Shown: positions 41,817 through 54,749 of the stretch, in pieces
How positions within the stretch are numbered: the first letter of the stretch is position 1
Layout of the letters: each line of letters begins with the position of its first letter
NCBI GenBank assembly: GCA_017882455.1
Contig: JADGPL010000002.1
Coordinates: forward strand, 1-64,000
Direction of reading: 5' to 3'
Origin: Solirubrobacteraceae bacterium
GTDB taxonomy: Bacteria > Actinomycetota > Thermoleophilia > Solirubrobacterales > Solirubrobacteraceae
DNA: 64,000 bases
Program-made: the position numbers and the translations under genes
Notes under the pieces: model-generated
Database searches by the model: none
What the model was told of the DNA's origin: nothing
Seen by the model: the letters and a program-made list of their open reading frames with translations, nothing else

Positions 41817-43223
41817 CTATGTCGCCTGCTCCTCGGCCCGCGCCGGCGGTGTCTCCTGGGTGAGGATCTCGGCGGGCGGAGCCTCGGGGTCAGCGGGCTG
41901 AGCCTCAACCTCGGCCAGCGCCCTCTCGGTCGTCTCGACCGCGGGCTCGCCGCCGCCCTCGGAGGCGAGATCGGCGACGTTGTCGGTGGCGATCGCGGCG
42001 AGCGCCTGGTGACCCTCGATGCCGCAGTAGCGAGATCCCGGCAGCGCCGCGTTGGGACAGCGCCTGCCGTTGGAGAGGACGGCGGCGCAGCGGCCCTGGA
42101 CCTCCTCCTCCTCGTATCCGTGCTCGGCCTCCTCGGCGGCGAACTCGGTCTCCGAGCGGATGTCCACGCGCCAACCCGTCAGGCGCGCGGCGAGGCGCGC
42201 GTTCTGGCCCTCGCGTCCGATCGCCAGCGAGAGCTGGTCGTCGGGCACGATCACGGTGGCCTGCTTGGCCTCGTCGTCCACGAGCACCTCGCGCACGCGG
42301 GCCGGCGAGAGCGCCTTGGCGACGAAGCGGGCGGGCTCCTCGTTGAAGGGGATGATGTCGATCTTCTCGCCGCGCAGCTCGGAGACGACCATGCGCACAC
42401 GCGAGCCGCGCGGGCCCACGCAGGCGCCGACCGGGTCGACGCCGTCGGTGTGGGAGATGACCGCGATCTTCGAGCGGTAGCCGGGCTCGCGGGCGACGTT
42501 GGCGATCTCGACCAGTCCGTCGGCGATCTCGGGAACCTCGAGCTCGAACAGCTTCTTGATCAGCTCTGGGTCGCGCCGGGAGACGATGATCGCCGGTCCC
42601 TTGGTCGAGGGCGAGACCTCCTTGATCACGGCCTTGATGCGCTGCGAGTGGTCGTAGCGCTCGCCCTCCACCTGCTCGGACTTGGGCAGCAGCGCCTCGA
42701 CGCGTTCGCGCAGCTGCACGAGCGTGTAGCGGGAGTCCGACTGCTGCACGATGCCCGTGATCAGCTCGCCCACGCGGTCGCGGTACTCCTCGTACATCAT
42801 GTCGCGCTCGGCCTCGCGGATCCGCTGCAGGATCACCTGCTTGGCGGTCTGGGCGGCGATCCGGCCGAAGTCATCGGGCGTGACGTCGCGTTCGTCGATC
42901 TGGTCGCGATATTCGGCGAACTTCTTCGGGTCGATTTCCGGTTCCTCGGGTTCGCGCATCTCGCCCGTCTCGGGATCGACGGTCGTTTCCTCGTCGATCG
43001 TCTCGACGATCAGGTGCGCCTCCAGGCGCTCGGGGATGATCAGTTCGATGACCCTGAAGTCGGCGGTCTCGCGGTCCATTTCGACTCGTGCGTACTTGGC
43101 CGAGCCGGGCTGCTTCTTGTAGGCCGAGAGCAGCGCGTCCTCGAGCGCGATCATCAGCTTCTCGGGCTCGATGCCCTTCTCGCGCGCAAGCGCATGCATG
43201 GCCTCAAGGATTTCGCGTGACAT
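41817..43223 (-). CDS. nusA: transcription termination/antitermination factor NusA with unusual Cys-rich C-terminal tail
   Basis: S1/KH core (DGVDPVGACVGPRGSRVRMVV); tail RCAAVLSNGRRCPNAALPGSRYCGIEGH. Confidence 0.97.
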   Translation of the reverse strand: MSREILEAMHALAREKGIEPEKLMIALEDALLSAYKKQPGSAKYARVEMDRETADFRVIELIIPERLEAHLIVETIDEETTVDPETGEMREPEEPEIDPKKFAEYRDQIDERDVTPDDFGRIAAQTAKQVILQRIREAERDMMYEEYRDRVGELITGIVQQSDSRYTLVQLRERVEALLPKSEQVEGERYDHSQRIKAVIKEVSPSTKGPAIIVSRRDPELIKKLFELEVPEIADGLVEIANVAREPGYRSKIAVISHTDGVDPVGACVGPRGSRVRMVVSELRGEKIDIIPFNEEPARFVAKALSPARVREVLVDDEAKQATVIVPDDQLSLAIGREGQNARLAARLTGWRVDIRSETEFAAEEAEHGYEEEEVQGRCAAVLSNGRRCPNAALPGSRYCGIEGHQALAAIATDNVADLASEGGGEPAVETTERALAEVEAQPADPEAPPAEILTQETPPARAEEQAT

Positions 43224-43230
43224 AACTCCT

Positions 43231-43662
43231 CTACTCCTCGATCAGGGTCGAACGACGAATCTCCGAGTAGGGGATCGCGATGACGCCCCCGTCGGCGGCC
43301 AGGGTGACCTCCTCCTCGGAGGCCCCCACCAGCTCTCCGGTAAAGCTCTGCGTCGGCCTCTCCCCCACCGGCAGCGGATGGCGCGCGCGCACCCTCGCGC
43401 GGCGCCCGACGAAACGGCGGAAGTGCGCCGGCTTGGTCAACGGGCGCTCGCTGCCGGGCGAGGAGACCTCGAGCGAGTAGCGCTCGCGGAGGTCGCCCAG
43501 CTCGGCGGTCACGCGCTCGCACATTGCGAGCGTGACGCCATCGGGATGGTCGATGAACACGCGCAGGCAACGCCCGCCGAGAACCTCGGCGAGGAGCACC
43601 TCGATATCGGGCTGGCTGACAGCCAAACGCCTCTCTATGTCGGTCTGCAGCGGGGTCATCAA
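43231..43662 (-). CDS. rimP: ribosome maturation factor RimP
   Basis: LRVFIDHPDGVTLAMCERVTAEL...YSLEVSSPGSERPLTKPAHFRRFVG. Confidence 0.95.
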   Translation of the reverse strand: MMTPLQTDIERRLAVSQPDIEVLLAEVLGGRCLRVFIDHPDGVTLAMCERVTAELGDLRERYSLEVSSPGSERPLTKPAHFRRFVGRRARVRARHPLPVGERPTQSFTGELVGASEEEVTLAADGGVIAIPYSEIRRSTLIEE

Positions 43663-43676
43663 CTCACTCCTTACGC

Positions 43677-43699
43677 AAAAAAAGCGGGCGGGCGCCCAC
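43677..43699 (-). terminator. intrinsic terminator upstream of rimP
   Basis: minus strand GTGGGCGCCCGCCCGC followed by T7. Confidence 0.65.
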
Positions 43700-43796
43700 T
43701 CTCGGTACTGCTACTGCGCCTGCTGGCCGATCTCCGATCGGTCGGCACGAAAGCTGTCAATCGAGCATAGCATCGGCACGGCGGGCCATACCCGCC

Positions 43797-44165
43797 TCAG
43801 GCCCGTTCGGCGTCGCGACGCGCGCGATCGCGGTACAGCCGGTAATCGGCCCGCTCGGGTCGCAGAGAGCAGGCCAGAGCCAGTGGCTTGCATGCCTCCC
43901 GGTGGCGGCCGAGCAGCTGCATCGAGCGCCCCAGGCAGAACAGCGCGTAGTCGTTTGTGGGTGCCCTGGAGGCAACCGCCTGGAACTCCTTGGCCGCGCC
44001 TTCGTAGCGCTGCGCGTGGAACAGCGCGCGGCCCAGCGCCTCGCGGATCGAGGCCTTGTCCGGCTCGAGGTCGCGGGCTTTGCTGAGCGGGACTATCGCG
44101 GCCTGGTGATCGCCGTGGTCGAGCAGGTCGCAGCCACGCTGGTAGAGGTCGTAGACACTCTCCAT
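43797..44165 (-). CDS. small TPR-like protein
   Basis: YDLYQRGCDLLDHGDHQAAIVPLSKARDLEPDKASIREALGRALFHAQRY. Confidence 0.8.
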   Translation of the reverse strand: MESVYDLYQRGCDLLDHGDHQAAIVPLSKARDLEPDKASIREALGRALFHAQRYEGAAKEFQAVASRAPTNDYALFCLGRSMQLLGRHREACKPLALACSLRPERADYRLYRDRARRDAERA

Positions 44166-44174
44166 CCGGTCATT

Positions 44175-45455
44175 TTAACCGCTCCCCCGGAGCCCCTCGA
44201 CGGTGTCGAGGATGGCGGCGGCGACCTCGGCCTTGCTCGCGCGGGGAACGTGGTGGCGCTCGATCTGCGAGCGATCCCCGGGCGCGCTGAGGATCGTGAC
44301 CTCGTTGGCGTCGGAGTCGAAGCCGATGTCCTCGCGGGAGATGTCGTTGACGACGAGCGCGTCGAGGTCCTTGGCGAGGAGCTTGCCGGAGGCGCCCTGC
44401 ACCGCATCGGCTCCGTGCTCGGCGGCGAAGCCGACGAGCGTCTGGCCGGCGTGGCGGTGGGCGGAGAGCCCGCGCAGCACGTCTGCCGTCGGCTCGAGCA
44501 CGATCTCCAGGCGCTCCCGCTGCTCCTTCTTGATCTTCCCGTTCTCGACCTGCGCGGGCGTGAAGTCGGCGACGGCCGCGGCCATCAACAGCACGTCGCA
44601 GTCGGCGAAGGCCTCCTCGCAGGCGCGCTCGAGCTCGGCCGCGCTGGTCACGTCGCGACGCTCGACGCCGGCTGGCGTGGCGAGCGCGACGTTGGCGGCC
44701 ACGAGCGTCACCTGTGCCCCGCGTTCGTGGGCCACCTCGGCGAGTGCGAAGCCCATCCGCCCGGAGGAGCTGTTGCCGATGTAGCGCACGCTGTCGATCG
44801 CCTCGCGGGTGCCTCCGGCGGTGACGAGCACCCTCACCCCCTCCAGGCTCTGCGCGGCGGCGGGCGCGGGGAGCCTGCCGCCGGCGGTGATCGCCTCCAC
44901 GCAGGCCTCGAGCAGCCGCTCGGGCTCGGCCAGGCGCCCGACCCCCTGCTCGCCCTTGGAGGCGAGCCTCCCCACTCCTGGCTCCACGATCTGAACGCCG
45001 CGCCCGGCCAGCGTGCGCAGGTTGGCGGCGGTGGCGGGATGCTCGTACATGCGGTTGTTCATCGCCGGAGCGATGACCAGCGGACACGAGGCAGCCAGCG
45101 CGCAGCTGGTGAGCAGGTTGTCGGCGAGTCCTGCGGCGAGCTTCGCGATCGTGTTGGCCGAGGCGGGGGCGATCAGGAAGACGTCCGCGTTGGCCACCAG
45201 CTCGAGGTGGCTGAGCGGCTCGTGCGTGGGCGGCTCCTGGTCGGGGAAGGCCCCACGCGCGGGGTCGCGCTCGAACTCGCTCACGAGCACCGGCGCGCCG
45301 CTGAGCGCGGCGAAGGATGCCTCGCCGACGAAGCGTCGGCTCGCCGGCGTCTGCACGACGCGCACGGAGTGCCCGGCGCCCGTGGCCAGCCGCACGAGCT
45401 CGAGCGCCTTGTACGCGGCGATGCCGCCGCTGACGCCGAGCAGGATCCGGGACAT
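44175..45455 (-). CDS. coaBC: bifunctional phosphopantothenoylcysteine decarboxylase/phosphopantothenate-cysteine ligase
   Basis: ILLGVSGGIAAYKALELVR; APAMNNRMYEHPA; VTAGGTREAIDSVRYIGNSSSGRMG. Confidence 0.97.
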   Translation of the reverse strand: MSRILLGVSGGIAAYKALELVRLATGAGHSVRVVQTPASRRFVGEASFAALSGAPVLVSEFERDPARGAFPDQEPPTHEPLSHLELVANADVFLIAPASANTIAKLAAGLADNLLTSCALAASCPLVIAPAMNNRMYEHPATAANLRTLAGRGVQIVEPGVGRLASKGEQGVGRLAEPERLLEACVEAITAGGRLPAPAAAQSLEGVRVLVTAGGTREAIDSVRYIGNSSSGRMGFALAEVAHERGAQVTLVAANVALATPAGVERRDVTSAAELERACEEAFADCDVLLMAAAVADFTPAQVENGKIKKEQRERLEIVLEPTADVLRGLSAHRHAGQTLVGFAAEHGADAVQGASGKLLAKDLDALVVNDISREDIGFDSDANEVTILSAPGDRSQIERHHVPRASKAEVAAAILDTVEGLRGSG

Positions 45456-45548
45456 GACTAGAGGTTGTAGAGCGGGACGCACCCGCTGGCAAGCCGTGGC
45501 CGCGACGTTGCGGTGCGGGCGAGGGTCGTGGGCGCCCCCACTGCGCCC

Positions 45549-45653
45549 CTGAGCCGGTCGCTGGTCAAGCGAGGCAAGGACGCAGTGAGCGAAATGTGCT
45601 CAGCACATGAGTGATCGAGGACGCAGCATCGCGCCGGCCAGCGACCGGCTCAG
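45549..45653 (-). ncRNA. structured 3' element (copy B) overlapping the rpoZ stop codon
   Basis: 16-bp perfect inverted repeat CTGAGCCGGTCGCTGG/CCAGCGACCGGCTCAG enclosing a 67-nt core homologous to copy A with hairpin ATGTGC-TCA-GCACAT. Confidence 0.65.
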
Positions 45654-45877
45654 CGGTAGTGGTACTTCATCTTTCCTTGAGCTACCTCCTCGAGGGCGAT
45701 CGTGAGGTAGTTTTTCGACGCCGTTTCGATCATCGGCGGGGGGAACTCGTCGAAGGTGCCCTCGCCGAGGTTGTGGTAGTAGCTGTTGATCTGGCGGGCG
45801 CGCTTGGCGGCGACGATCACGCCGGCGTAGTTTGAGTCGACCTGCTCGAGCAGGCGGTCGATGCGGGGAGAGATCAC
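45650..45877 (-). CDS. rpoZ: DNA-directed RNA polymerase subunit omega
   Basis: MISPRIDRLLEQVDSNYAGVIVAAKRARQINSYY; gmk-rpoZ-coaBC order. Confidence 0.92.
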   Translation of the reverse strand: MISPRIDRLLEQVDSNYAGVIVAAKRARQINSYYHNLGEGTFDEFPPPMIETASKNYLTIALEEVAQGKMKYHYR

Positions 45878-45978
45878 AGGGGGCTTGCCTTTCCTTGTTG
45901 GCCTCCAAGTGTAGTGGCCCGGACCGGCGCTCCACTGCCGCGGGCGCCCGGCGATGGCGGCCCGCGGGCGCTTGGGCC

Positions 45979-46533
45979 TCAGTCGAGATTCGCGTCGACG
46001 ATCTCGACGAGGCGCTCGAGGGCTTCGTCGAGGCGGTCGTTGACGACCACGTGGGCGAACTCGGGCTGGGCCTGGAGCTCCTCCTCGGCGACCCGCAGCC
46101 TGCGCTCGACCTCGGCGGGGTCGTCGGTGCCGCGTCCCACCAGGCGGGTGCGCAGCGCGGGCAGGGACGGAGGGGCGATGAACACCTGTACGGCCTCGGG
46201 CATCGCGGCGCGGACCTGCCGGGCGCCCTGGACCTCGATCTCGAGCACGACGGGCACTCCGGCGTGGACGCGCTGCTCGAGCTCGGAGCGCAGCGTGCCG
46301 TAGCTGCGCCCGGCGTAGTCGGCGTGCTCGACGAAGTCGCCCTCGGCGACCTTGCGGTCGAACTGCTCGCGGGTGAGGAAGTGGTAGTCGACCCCGTCGG
46401 CCTCTCCGGGACGCGGCCCGCGGGTGGTGGCGGAGACGGACAGCTCGAGCTGGGGCAGGCGCTCCATCAGCCCGCGGATCAGCGTTCCCTTGCCCACCCC
46501 CGAGGGGCCCGTGATGACGAACACGCGCGCCAC
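45979..46533 (-). CDS. gmk: guanylate kinase
   Basis: VFVITGPSGVGKGTLI; SVSATTRGPRPGEADGVDYHFLT. Confidence 0.97.
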   Translation of the reverse strand: MARVFVITGPSGVGKGTLIRGLMERLPQLELSVSATTRGPRPGEADGVDYHFLTREQFDRKVAEGDFVEHADYAGRSYGTLRSELEQRVHAGVPVVLEIEVQGARQVRAAMPEAVQVFIAPPSLPALRTRLVGRGTDDPAEVERRLRVAEEELQAQPEFAHVVVNDRLDEALERLVEIVDANLD

Positions 46534-46578
46534 GCCCGGGACCCTATTGAGCGTGCCGGTGGGAACCGCCGAGGGGCC

Positions 46579-47487
46579 TCAAGCGACGGGCTGCAGGCCG
46601 GCGGGCGAGGCAGTGTGCTCGATGATCGCCTCGCAGATCGCCGGCCACAGCGGAGCGGGTCGATCGTGGCCCATGTCCTCGAGCAGGAGCAGGCGGGCGC
46701 CGGGGACCAGCGCGGCGGTGCGTTCTCCGCCGCTCGGCGCGATCAGCGTGTCGTCGAGCCCGTGGATCACCAGCGTGGGCACGGTCAGGCCGCGTAGGCC
46801 CTCGGCGCGTGGTCCGCTGGCGATCATCGCGGCGAGCTGGCGGGCCACGCCCGCGGGGTCGTGGCCGCGGTCGTAGCTCTGCCCGGCAAGCTCGCGCGCG
46901 GCGGCCAGTTCCGGATAGCGCTTGGAGCGCCAGATCACGGCCCTCTCGGCGGCGTCGACGTACCCCTCGCGGTCGGCCGGCGCGGGGGTGAGCAGCGCGG
47001 CGCTCGCCTCGGGCGTCGACTGCCCGTACTCGGGCTCGCCGGTGTTGGACATCATCGAGGTGAGGCTCGCCACCCGCTGCGGATGCTCGATTGCCATCGT
47101 CTGGGCGATCATCCCGCCCATCGAGGATCCGACGAGGTGGGCGCGCTCGATCCCAAGCGCTGTGAGCAGGGCGAAGCCGTCGCCGGCCATCGCGTTGAGC
47201 GTGTAGGGAGCGAGCGCCCGGGCGCGGTCGAAGTCGCCGGCGGAGGTAGCGGCAAGGATCGCCTCCACGTCGGCGAGCCGTCCGTCGAGCTTCGAGGATA
47301 GCCCGCAGTCACGGTTGTCGAAACGGATCACGAAGCGTCCGGCGGAGGCGAGGCGCTCGCACAGCGGGACCGGCCAGGCGATCATCTGGGCGCCGAACCC
47401 CATCACGAGCAGCAGCGCGGGATCGGTGGCCGAGCCGAAGGTGTCGTACTCGAGCGTGATGCCCTCGGGCGTGGTGATCTGCGCCAT
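46579..47487 (-). CDS. alpha/beta hydrolase
   Basis: LLVMGFGAQM, HLVGSSMGGMIAQ nucleophile elbow. Confidence 0.92.
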   Translation of the reverse strand: MAQITTPEGITLEYDTFGSATDPALLLVMGFGAQMIAWPVPLCERLASAGRFVIRFDNRDCGLSSKLDGRLADVEAILAATSAGDFDRARALAPYTLNAMAGDGFALLTALGIERAHLVGSSMGGMIAQTMAIEHPQRVASLTSMMSNTGEPEYGQSTPEASAALLTPAPADREGYVDAAERAVIWRSKRYPELAAARELAGQSYDRGHDPAGVARQLAAMIASGPRAEGLRGLTVPTLVIHGLDDTLIAPSGGERTAALVPGARLLLLEDMGHDRPAPLWPAICEAIIEHTASPAGLQPVA

Positions 47488-47551
47488 CCTCAGAGTCTCT
47501 CAGGGGCGCGTACGGCGAGGCTCAGCCACGAGCTCCAAGCCGGCGGCGGGC

Positions 47552-47896
47552 CTAGTGGTGCAGCAGCGAGATCAGCTCTGAGCGCTGACGCTCTGAGAGC
47601 CCGCCGATGGTCTTGCTCGGCGCGATGCGACAGTGGGCGAGGATCTTGTTGACCTTGACGCGCCCGTACTTGGGAACGGCGAGCAGCATGTCGAAGACCT
47701 TGGCCGTCTCGACGTACTCGGGCGGTTCGAGCAGCAGCGAGTGGATCGAGCGACGCCCGGACTTCAGATCGCGCTTGAGCTGCGCCCGCTGGATGCGGAT
47801 CTGGTTGGCTCGAGCGAGCGCATCCATCCTCTGGTTGAGCGACCGCTCAGGGGCGGTTGACGTGTTCGAGGACGTCGTTCCGGGGGCCGGCGCCAT
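47552..47896 (-). CDS. mihF: integration host factor, actinobacterial type
   Basis: KVFDMLLAVPKYGRVKVNKILAHCRIAPSKTIGGLSERQRSELI. Confidence 0.95.
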   Translation of the reverse strand: MAPAPGTTSSNTSTAPERSLNQRMDALARANQIRIQRAQLKRDLKSGRRSIHSLLLEPPEYVETAKVFDMLLAVPKYGRVKVNKILAHCRIAPSKTIGGLSERQRSELISLLHH

Positions 47897-47904
47897 GGGC
47901 GGCG

Positions 47905-47932
47905 AGTCTACACACCAGGGGCGGGCGATCAA
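47905..47932 (-). promoter_or_regulatory. candidate sigma70-type promoter for mihF: TTGATC-N16-TAGACT
   Basis: minus strand -35 at 47932-47927, -10 at 47910-47905; ATG 8 nt downstream. Confidence 0.5.
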
Positions 47933-48120
47933 GGAAAAGTCCCGAATTCACCTGAACCTCAACCTGAGGTGTAGATGAATCGAGGCTGGTGGATGGTCCC
48001 ACCAGCGTTTGCAGGGCTTTTTAGATGCTGTTGATCCGGAGTGTCACCCCGGCCGTGTGGCCTATACGGAGATGGCGCGTAGCCTGCGGATCCCGCTCCA
48101 GCTCGACGATTGCAGCACGC

Positions 48121-49017
48121 TCAGGCCGCCCCCATGGCCCGCAGCCCCTCGGCGATCCTCGCCGCGGCCACGGGATCGCGAAAGCTCTCGGTCCCGACAG
48201 CCACGAGGGTTGCGCCCACGTCCATCAGATCACATGCGTCAGCGGCGCTCTGCACACCGCCCATTCCGACAACCGGGACCTCCACGCGAGCGGCCACTGC
48301 GGCGACCTGGGCGAGCGCCACGACGCGGATGGCGGGACCGGAGAGCCCGCCCGTACCGCCGCCGAGCCAGCGCCCGGCGGGAAGCGTCGGATCGCGCGGC
48401 GCGAGCGCGGTGGCGCGCAGCGTGTTGATCAGCGACACGGCGTCTGCGCCCGCCTCCTGAGCGGCGAGCGCGCACAGGGCGACGTCGGCGGTGTTGGGCG
48501 TGAGCTTGACGATCAGGGGCTTGCGCGTGCGCGGGCGCACGGCGCGCACCACCTCTTCGAGCTGGCGGGGATCGGAGCCGATGTCAAGGCCGGTCTTGAC
48601 GTTGGGGCATGAGACGTTGAGCTCGATCGCCGCGATCTGCTCGTGCGCGTCGCAGGCCTCGAGCAGCCGCGAGATCTCCTCGGCGGTGGAGCCCATCACG
48701 TTGGTGATCAGCGGCACCTCGGCAGCGCCCGCGCCGGTGATCTCGACGATCTGGGGCAGGTCCTCCGCGAGGTAGCCCTCCAGGCCCTTGTTGGGCAGGC
48801 CGATCGAGTTGATCAGCCCAGCCGAGGCCTCCCACAGGCGCGGGGGCGGGTTGCCCTGGCGGGGCTCGAGCGTGATCGTCTTGGAGACGTAGGCGGAGAA
48901 CGGGAAGTCGCGCAGGAGCTGATCGCCGAAGGCCCTGCGCGCGGCGATCACGTCGAAGGTGCCCGAGCCGTTGAGGACGGGATGGGCGAGCTGCAGGCCG
49001 CAGAACTCGACGCTCAT
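48121..49017 (-). CDS. pyrD: dihydroorotate dehydrogenase, catalytic subunit (type 1B)
   Basis: [48 protein letters not shown]. Confidence 0.96.
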   Translation of the reverse strand: MSVEFCGLQLAHPVLNGSGTFDVIAARRAFGDQLLRDFPFSAYVSKTITLEPRQGNPPPRLWEASAGLINSIGLPNKGLEGYLAEDLPQIVEITGAGAAEVPLITNVMGSTAEEISRLLEACDAHEQIAAIELNVSCPNVKTGLDIGSDPRQLEEVVRAVRPRTRKPLIVKLTPNTADVALCALAAQEAGADAVSLINTLRATALAPRDPTLPAGRWLGGGTGGLSGPAIRVVALAQVAAVAARVEVPVVGMGGVQSAADACDLMDVGATLVAVGTESFRDPVAAARIAEGLRAMGAA

Positions 49018-49825
49018 GCTGGCGGATCCCCGATCGGCGCCGCCGCGTGTGCATCGACTCGCTCGAGCTCGGCGGCGTCGATCACGGGCCCGTCGACGCA
49101 CACGCGCAGGTAGCCGCCGCCGCGCTTGGGCACGACGCATCCGAAGCAGGCGCCGAACCCACAGGCCATCCCCGCCTCGAGGGCCAGCTGCGCGGGAACC
49201 CCGCCGCGCTCGCAGATCGCGCGCACCCCCTCGAGCATCCCGGCGGGGCCGCAGGCATAGACGACGGCTTCGGGGTCGCGCTGAAGCTCGGCGACGAGCA
49301 GGTCTGTGACGAGCCCGTGATGGCCGACCGAGCCGTCGTCGCTGGCCACACGCGCGCCGTCGAGCAGGGCGGCGCCCTGCGCGCGGGAGCGCTCGCGAAA
49401 GCCGAGCAGAACGCTCGTGGGCCCCTCGAGCTGATCCTGGAGGATCGCGAGCGGTGCGATGCCGACGCCCCCGCCGACGAGGATCGCGCGGCGTCCACCC
49501 TCGGGAGCGGCGAACCCGCGCCCGAGCGGACCGAGCGCCCACAGGCCATCCCCGGCGCGCAGCTCGCACAGGCGCTGCGTGCCCGGCCCGACGTCCTCGA
49601 GCAGGAAGTGCGACTCGCCGCCGCTGCGCCGCGCGATCGAGAAGGCGCGCGCCAGCAGCGGACGCTCGTGCTCCCCCCCGCCCCAGCCTTCGAGGGCGCT
49701 CAGCATCGCGAACTGTCCGGGCTCGGGCTCGGGGCCATCGGGGTCGGCCACGCGCAGGACGCGGTAGGCGCCGAGCTCGTCCAAGCCGGTGACGGTCAAC
49801 AGGCGCCGGGCGAAGGGCGCCTGGC

Positions 49826-49829
<4 letters not shown>
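49014..49829 (-). CDS. pyrK: dihydroorotate dehydrogenase electron-transfer subunit
   Basis: FAD/NAD reductase fold plus [16 protein letters not shown] 2Fe-2S site. Confidence 0.94.
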
Positions 49830-52987
<3,158 letters not shown>

Positions 52988-53094
52988 CTAGCGCCCCTTT
53001 CCTGCGCCCGCAGCGCCCGCGGCTGTGGTGGCCGGCGCCGCTACGGCTGGATGAGGGACCCGCGAGCGTGCCTCCCGGAGAAGCGCGCGCGCGA

Positions 53095-54225
53095 TCATGC
53101 AGCCTCCTCTATGCGGCTGAGAAACCGGTCGAACAGGTAGAGGCTGTCATGGGGACCGGGACCGGCCTCGGGGTGGTACTGGACGGTGCCGCCGGGCACG
53201 TCGAGCAGCTCGAGGCCCTCGACGGTGCGGTCGTAGAGGTTCACGTGGGAAAGGGCGGCGGCGCCGAAGTCGGTCTCCCAGCGCACGGGCTCGTCGCTGT
53301 CGATCGTGCGGGAGCCGCCGGGGCCGAGCGCGGCGAAGCCGTGGTTCTGGGAGGTGATCTCGACGCGCCCTGTCTGCAGGTCGCGCACGGGATGGTTGGC
53401 GCCGCGGTGGCCGAAGGGGAGCTTGAACGTCTCGAGGCCGACGGCGCGGCAGAGGAGCTGGTGGCCGAGGCAGATGCCCCACACGGGCTTCTTGCCGACG
53501 ATCTCGCGGACGGTCTGGACGATGTGGTCGAGGGCGGCGGGATCGCCCGGTCCGTTCGCCAGGAAGACGGCGTCGGGGTCCTCGGCGAGCAGCTCCTGCG
53601 CGCTGGCGGCGCAGGGGTGAAGCGTGACGCGGGCGCCGCGGGCGACGAGCTCGCGGACCATCGAGGCCTTGATGCCGGTGTCGATGACGGAGATGCGGGG
53701 GCCGTCGCCGGAGCCGTGACGAGAGACCTCGGTGGGGCTCACGACGCTCGCGAGGTCGAGCCCGTCCATCGGGGGCTCGGCGGCGATCAGATCGCGGGCT
53801 TCCTGCTCGGACATCTCGGCGGGGAAGACGCCTCCGCGCATGGCGCCGGCGTCGCGGATGTGCATCACCAGGGCGCGGGTGTCGACGCCGCTGATGCCCT
53901 GGACTCCGCAGTCGGCGAGCCAGTCGAGCCAGCCGCGCTCGGCCGTGGGCGCGTCTTCGCGGTTGCAGGCCTCGCGCATGATCGCCGCGCGCGCCCACGC
54001 CCGCTCGGACTCCATCGCGGCGCTGCTCGCCCCGTAGTTGCCGATGTGGGGGTAGGTGAAGGCGATCAGCTGCCCGGCGAAGGACGGATCGGTCATCGAT
54101 TCCTGGTAGCCGGACATGCCGGTCGTGAAGACGACCTCGCCGACGGCGTGGCCGGGAGCGGCGCAGGCCTCCCCGTCGAAGCGGGTGCCGTCCTCGAGCA
54201 GGACATAGGCGGTCGGGGGAGCCAT
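53095..54225 (-). CDS. carA: carbamoyl-phosphate synthase small subunit
   Basis: VFTTGMSGYQESMTDPSF; PVWGICLGHQLLCRA. Confidence 0.97.
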   Translation of the reverse strand: MAPPTAYVLLEDGTRFDGEACAAPGHAVGEVVFTTGMSGYQESMTDPSFAGQLIAFTYPHIGNYGASSAAMESERAWARAAIMREACNREDAPTAERGWLDWLADCGVQGISGVDTRALVMHIRDAGAMRGGVFPAEMSEQEARDLIAAEPPMDGLDLASVVSPTEVSRHGSGDGPRISVIDTGIKASMVRELVARGARVTLHPCAASAQELLAEDPDAVFLANGPGDPAALDHIVQTVREIVGKKPVWGICLGHQLLCRAVGLETFKLPFGHRGANHPVRDLQTGRVEITSQNHGFAALGPGGSRTIDSDEPVRWETDFGAAALSHVNLYDRTVEGLELLDVPGGTVQYHPEAGPGPHDSLYLFDRFLSRIEEAA

Positions 54226-54749
54226 CAGAGAATGAGCTTCTGGACGGCTTTGAACTCGGGGGTGCCGGCGCGCTCGAGCAGCTCGAACAGCGACGCCTCG
54301 ACGGTGCCGACGACGGCGCCGGCGCGCTCCATGCGCTCGAGGCCGCGCTCGTAGTCGATCTGGTGGCGCGAGCCGACGGCGTCGGCGGGGACGTGCACTT
54401 CGACCCCGGCGGCGAGCAGGTCGTGGACGGTCTGGCTGACGCACACATGGGCCTCGATCCCGCAGACGAGCGCCTGGCTGCGCCCACCGAGGTCGAAGCC
54501 CTCCGCACGGGCGGCCGAGAACACGGTCTTCTCGATCCGCGGCTCGTCCTGCAGACCGACCTCGGGTGCGGTGTGGCCGAGCCCTTTGGGGTACTGCTCG
54601 CTGACGAGGGCGGGCAGCTCGAGGATGCGCGCCCCCTCGACGAGCTTGGCGCAGGCGGCGGCGACGCCGGCGAAGGCCTCGTATGGACGAAAGCCCTCCT
54701 GCACGTCGATCACGACGAGGGCGGCGCGCTCGCGCTCGAGCAGGGCCAT
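54225..54749 (-). CDS. isochorismatase-family cysteine hydrolase
   Basis: ALVVIDVQEGF; CGIEAHVCVSQTVHDLL. Confidence 0.93.
   Translation of the reverse strand: MALLERERAALVVIDVQEGFRPYEAFAGVAAACAKLVEGARILELPALVSEQYPKGLGHTAPEVGLQDEPRIEKTVFSAARAEGFDLGGRSQALVCGIEAHVCVSQTVHDLLAAGVEVHVPADAVGSRHQIDYERGLERMERAGAVVGTVEASLFELLERAGTPEFKAVQKLIL

Noticed and set aside
40971-43220. 749-aa plus-strand ORF antisense to infB/ylxR/nusA
   Set aside because: Same antisense high-GC artefact; composition typical of reversed coding sequence
47941-48040. CACCT...AGGTG / GCTGGTGG...CCACCAGC inverted repeats upstream of mihF as a MerR-type operator
   Set aside because: Repeats are short, spacing does not match a MerR spacer promoter, and no MerR regulator is adjacent
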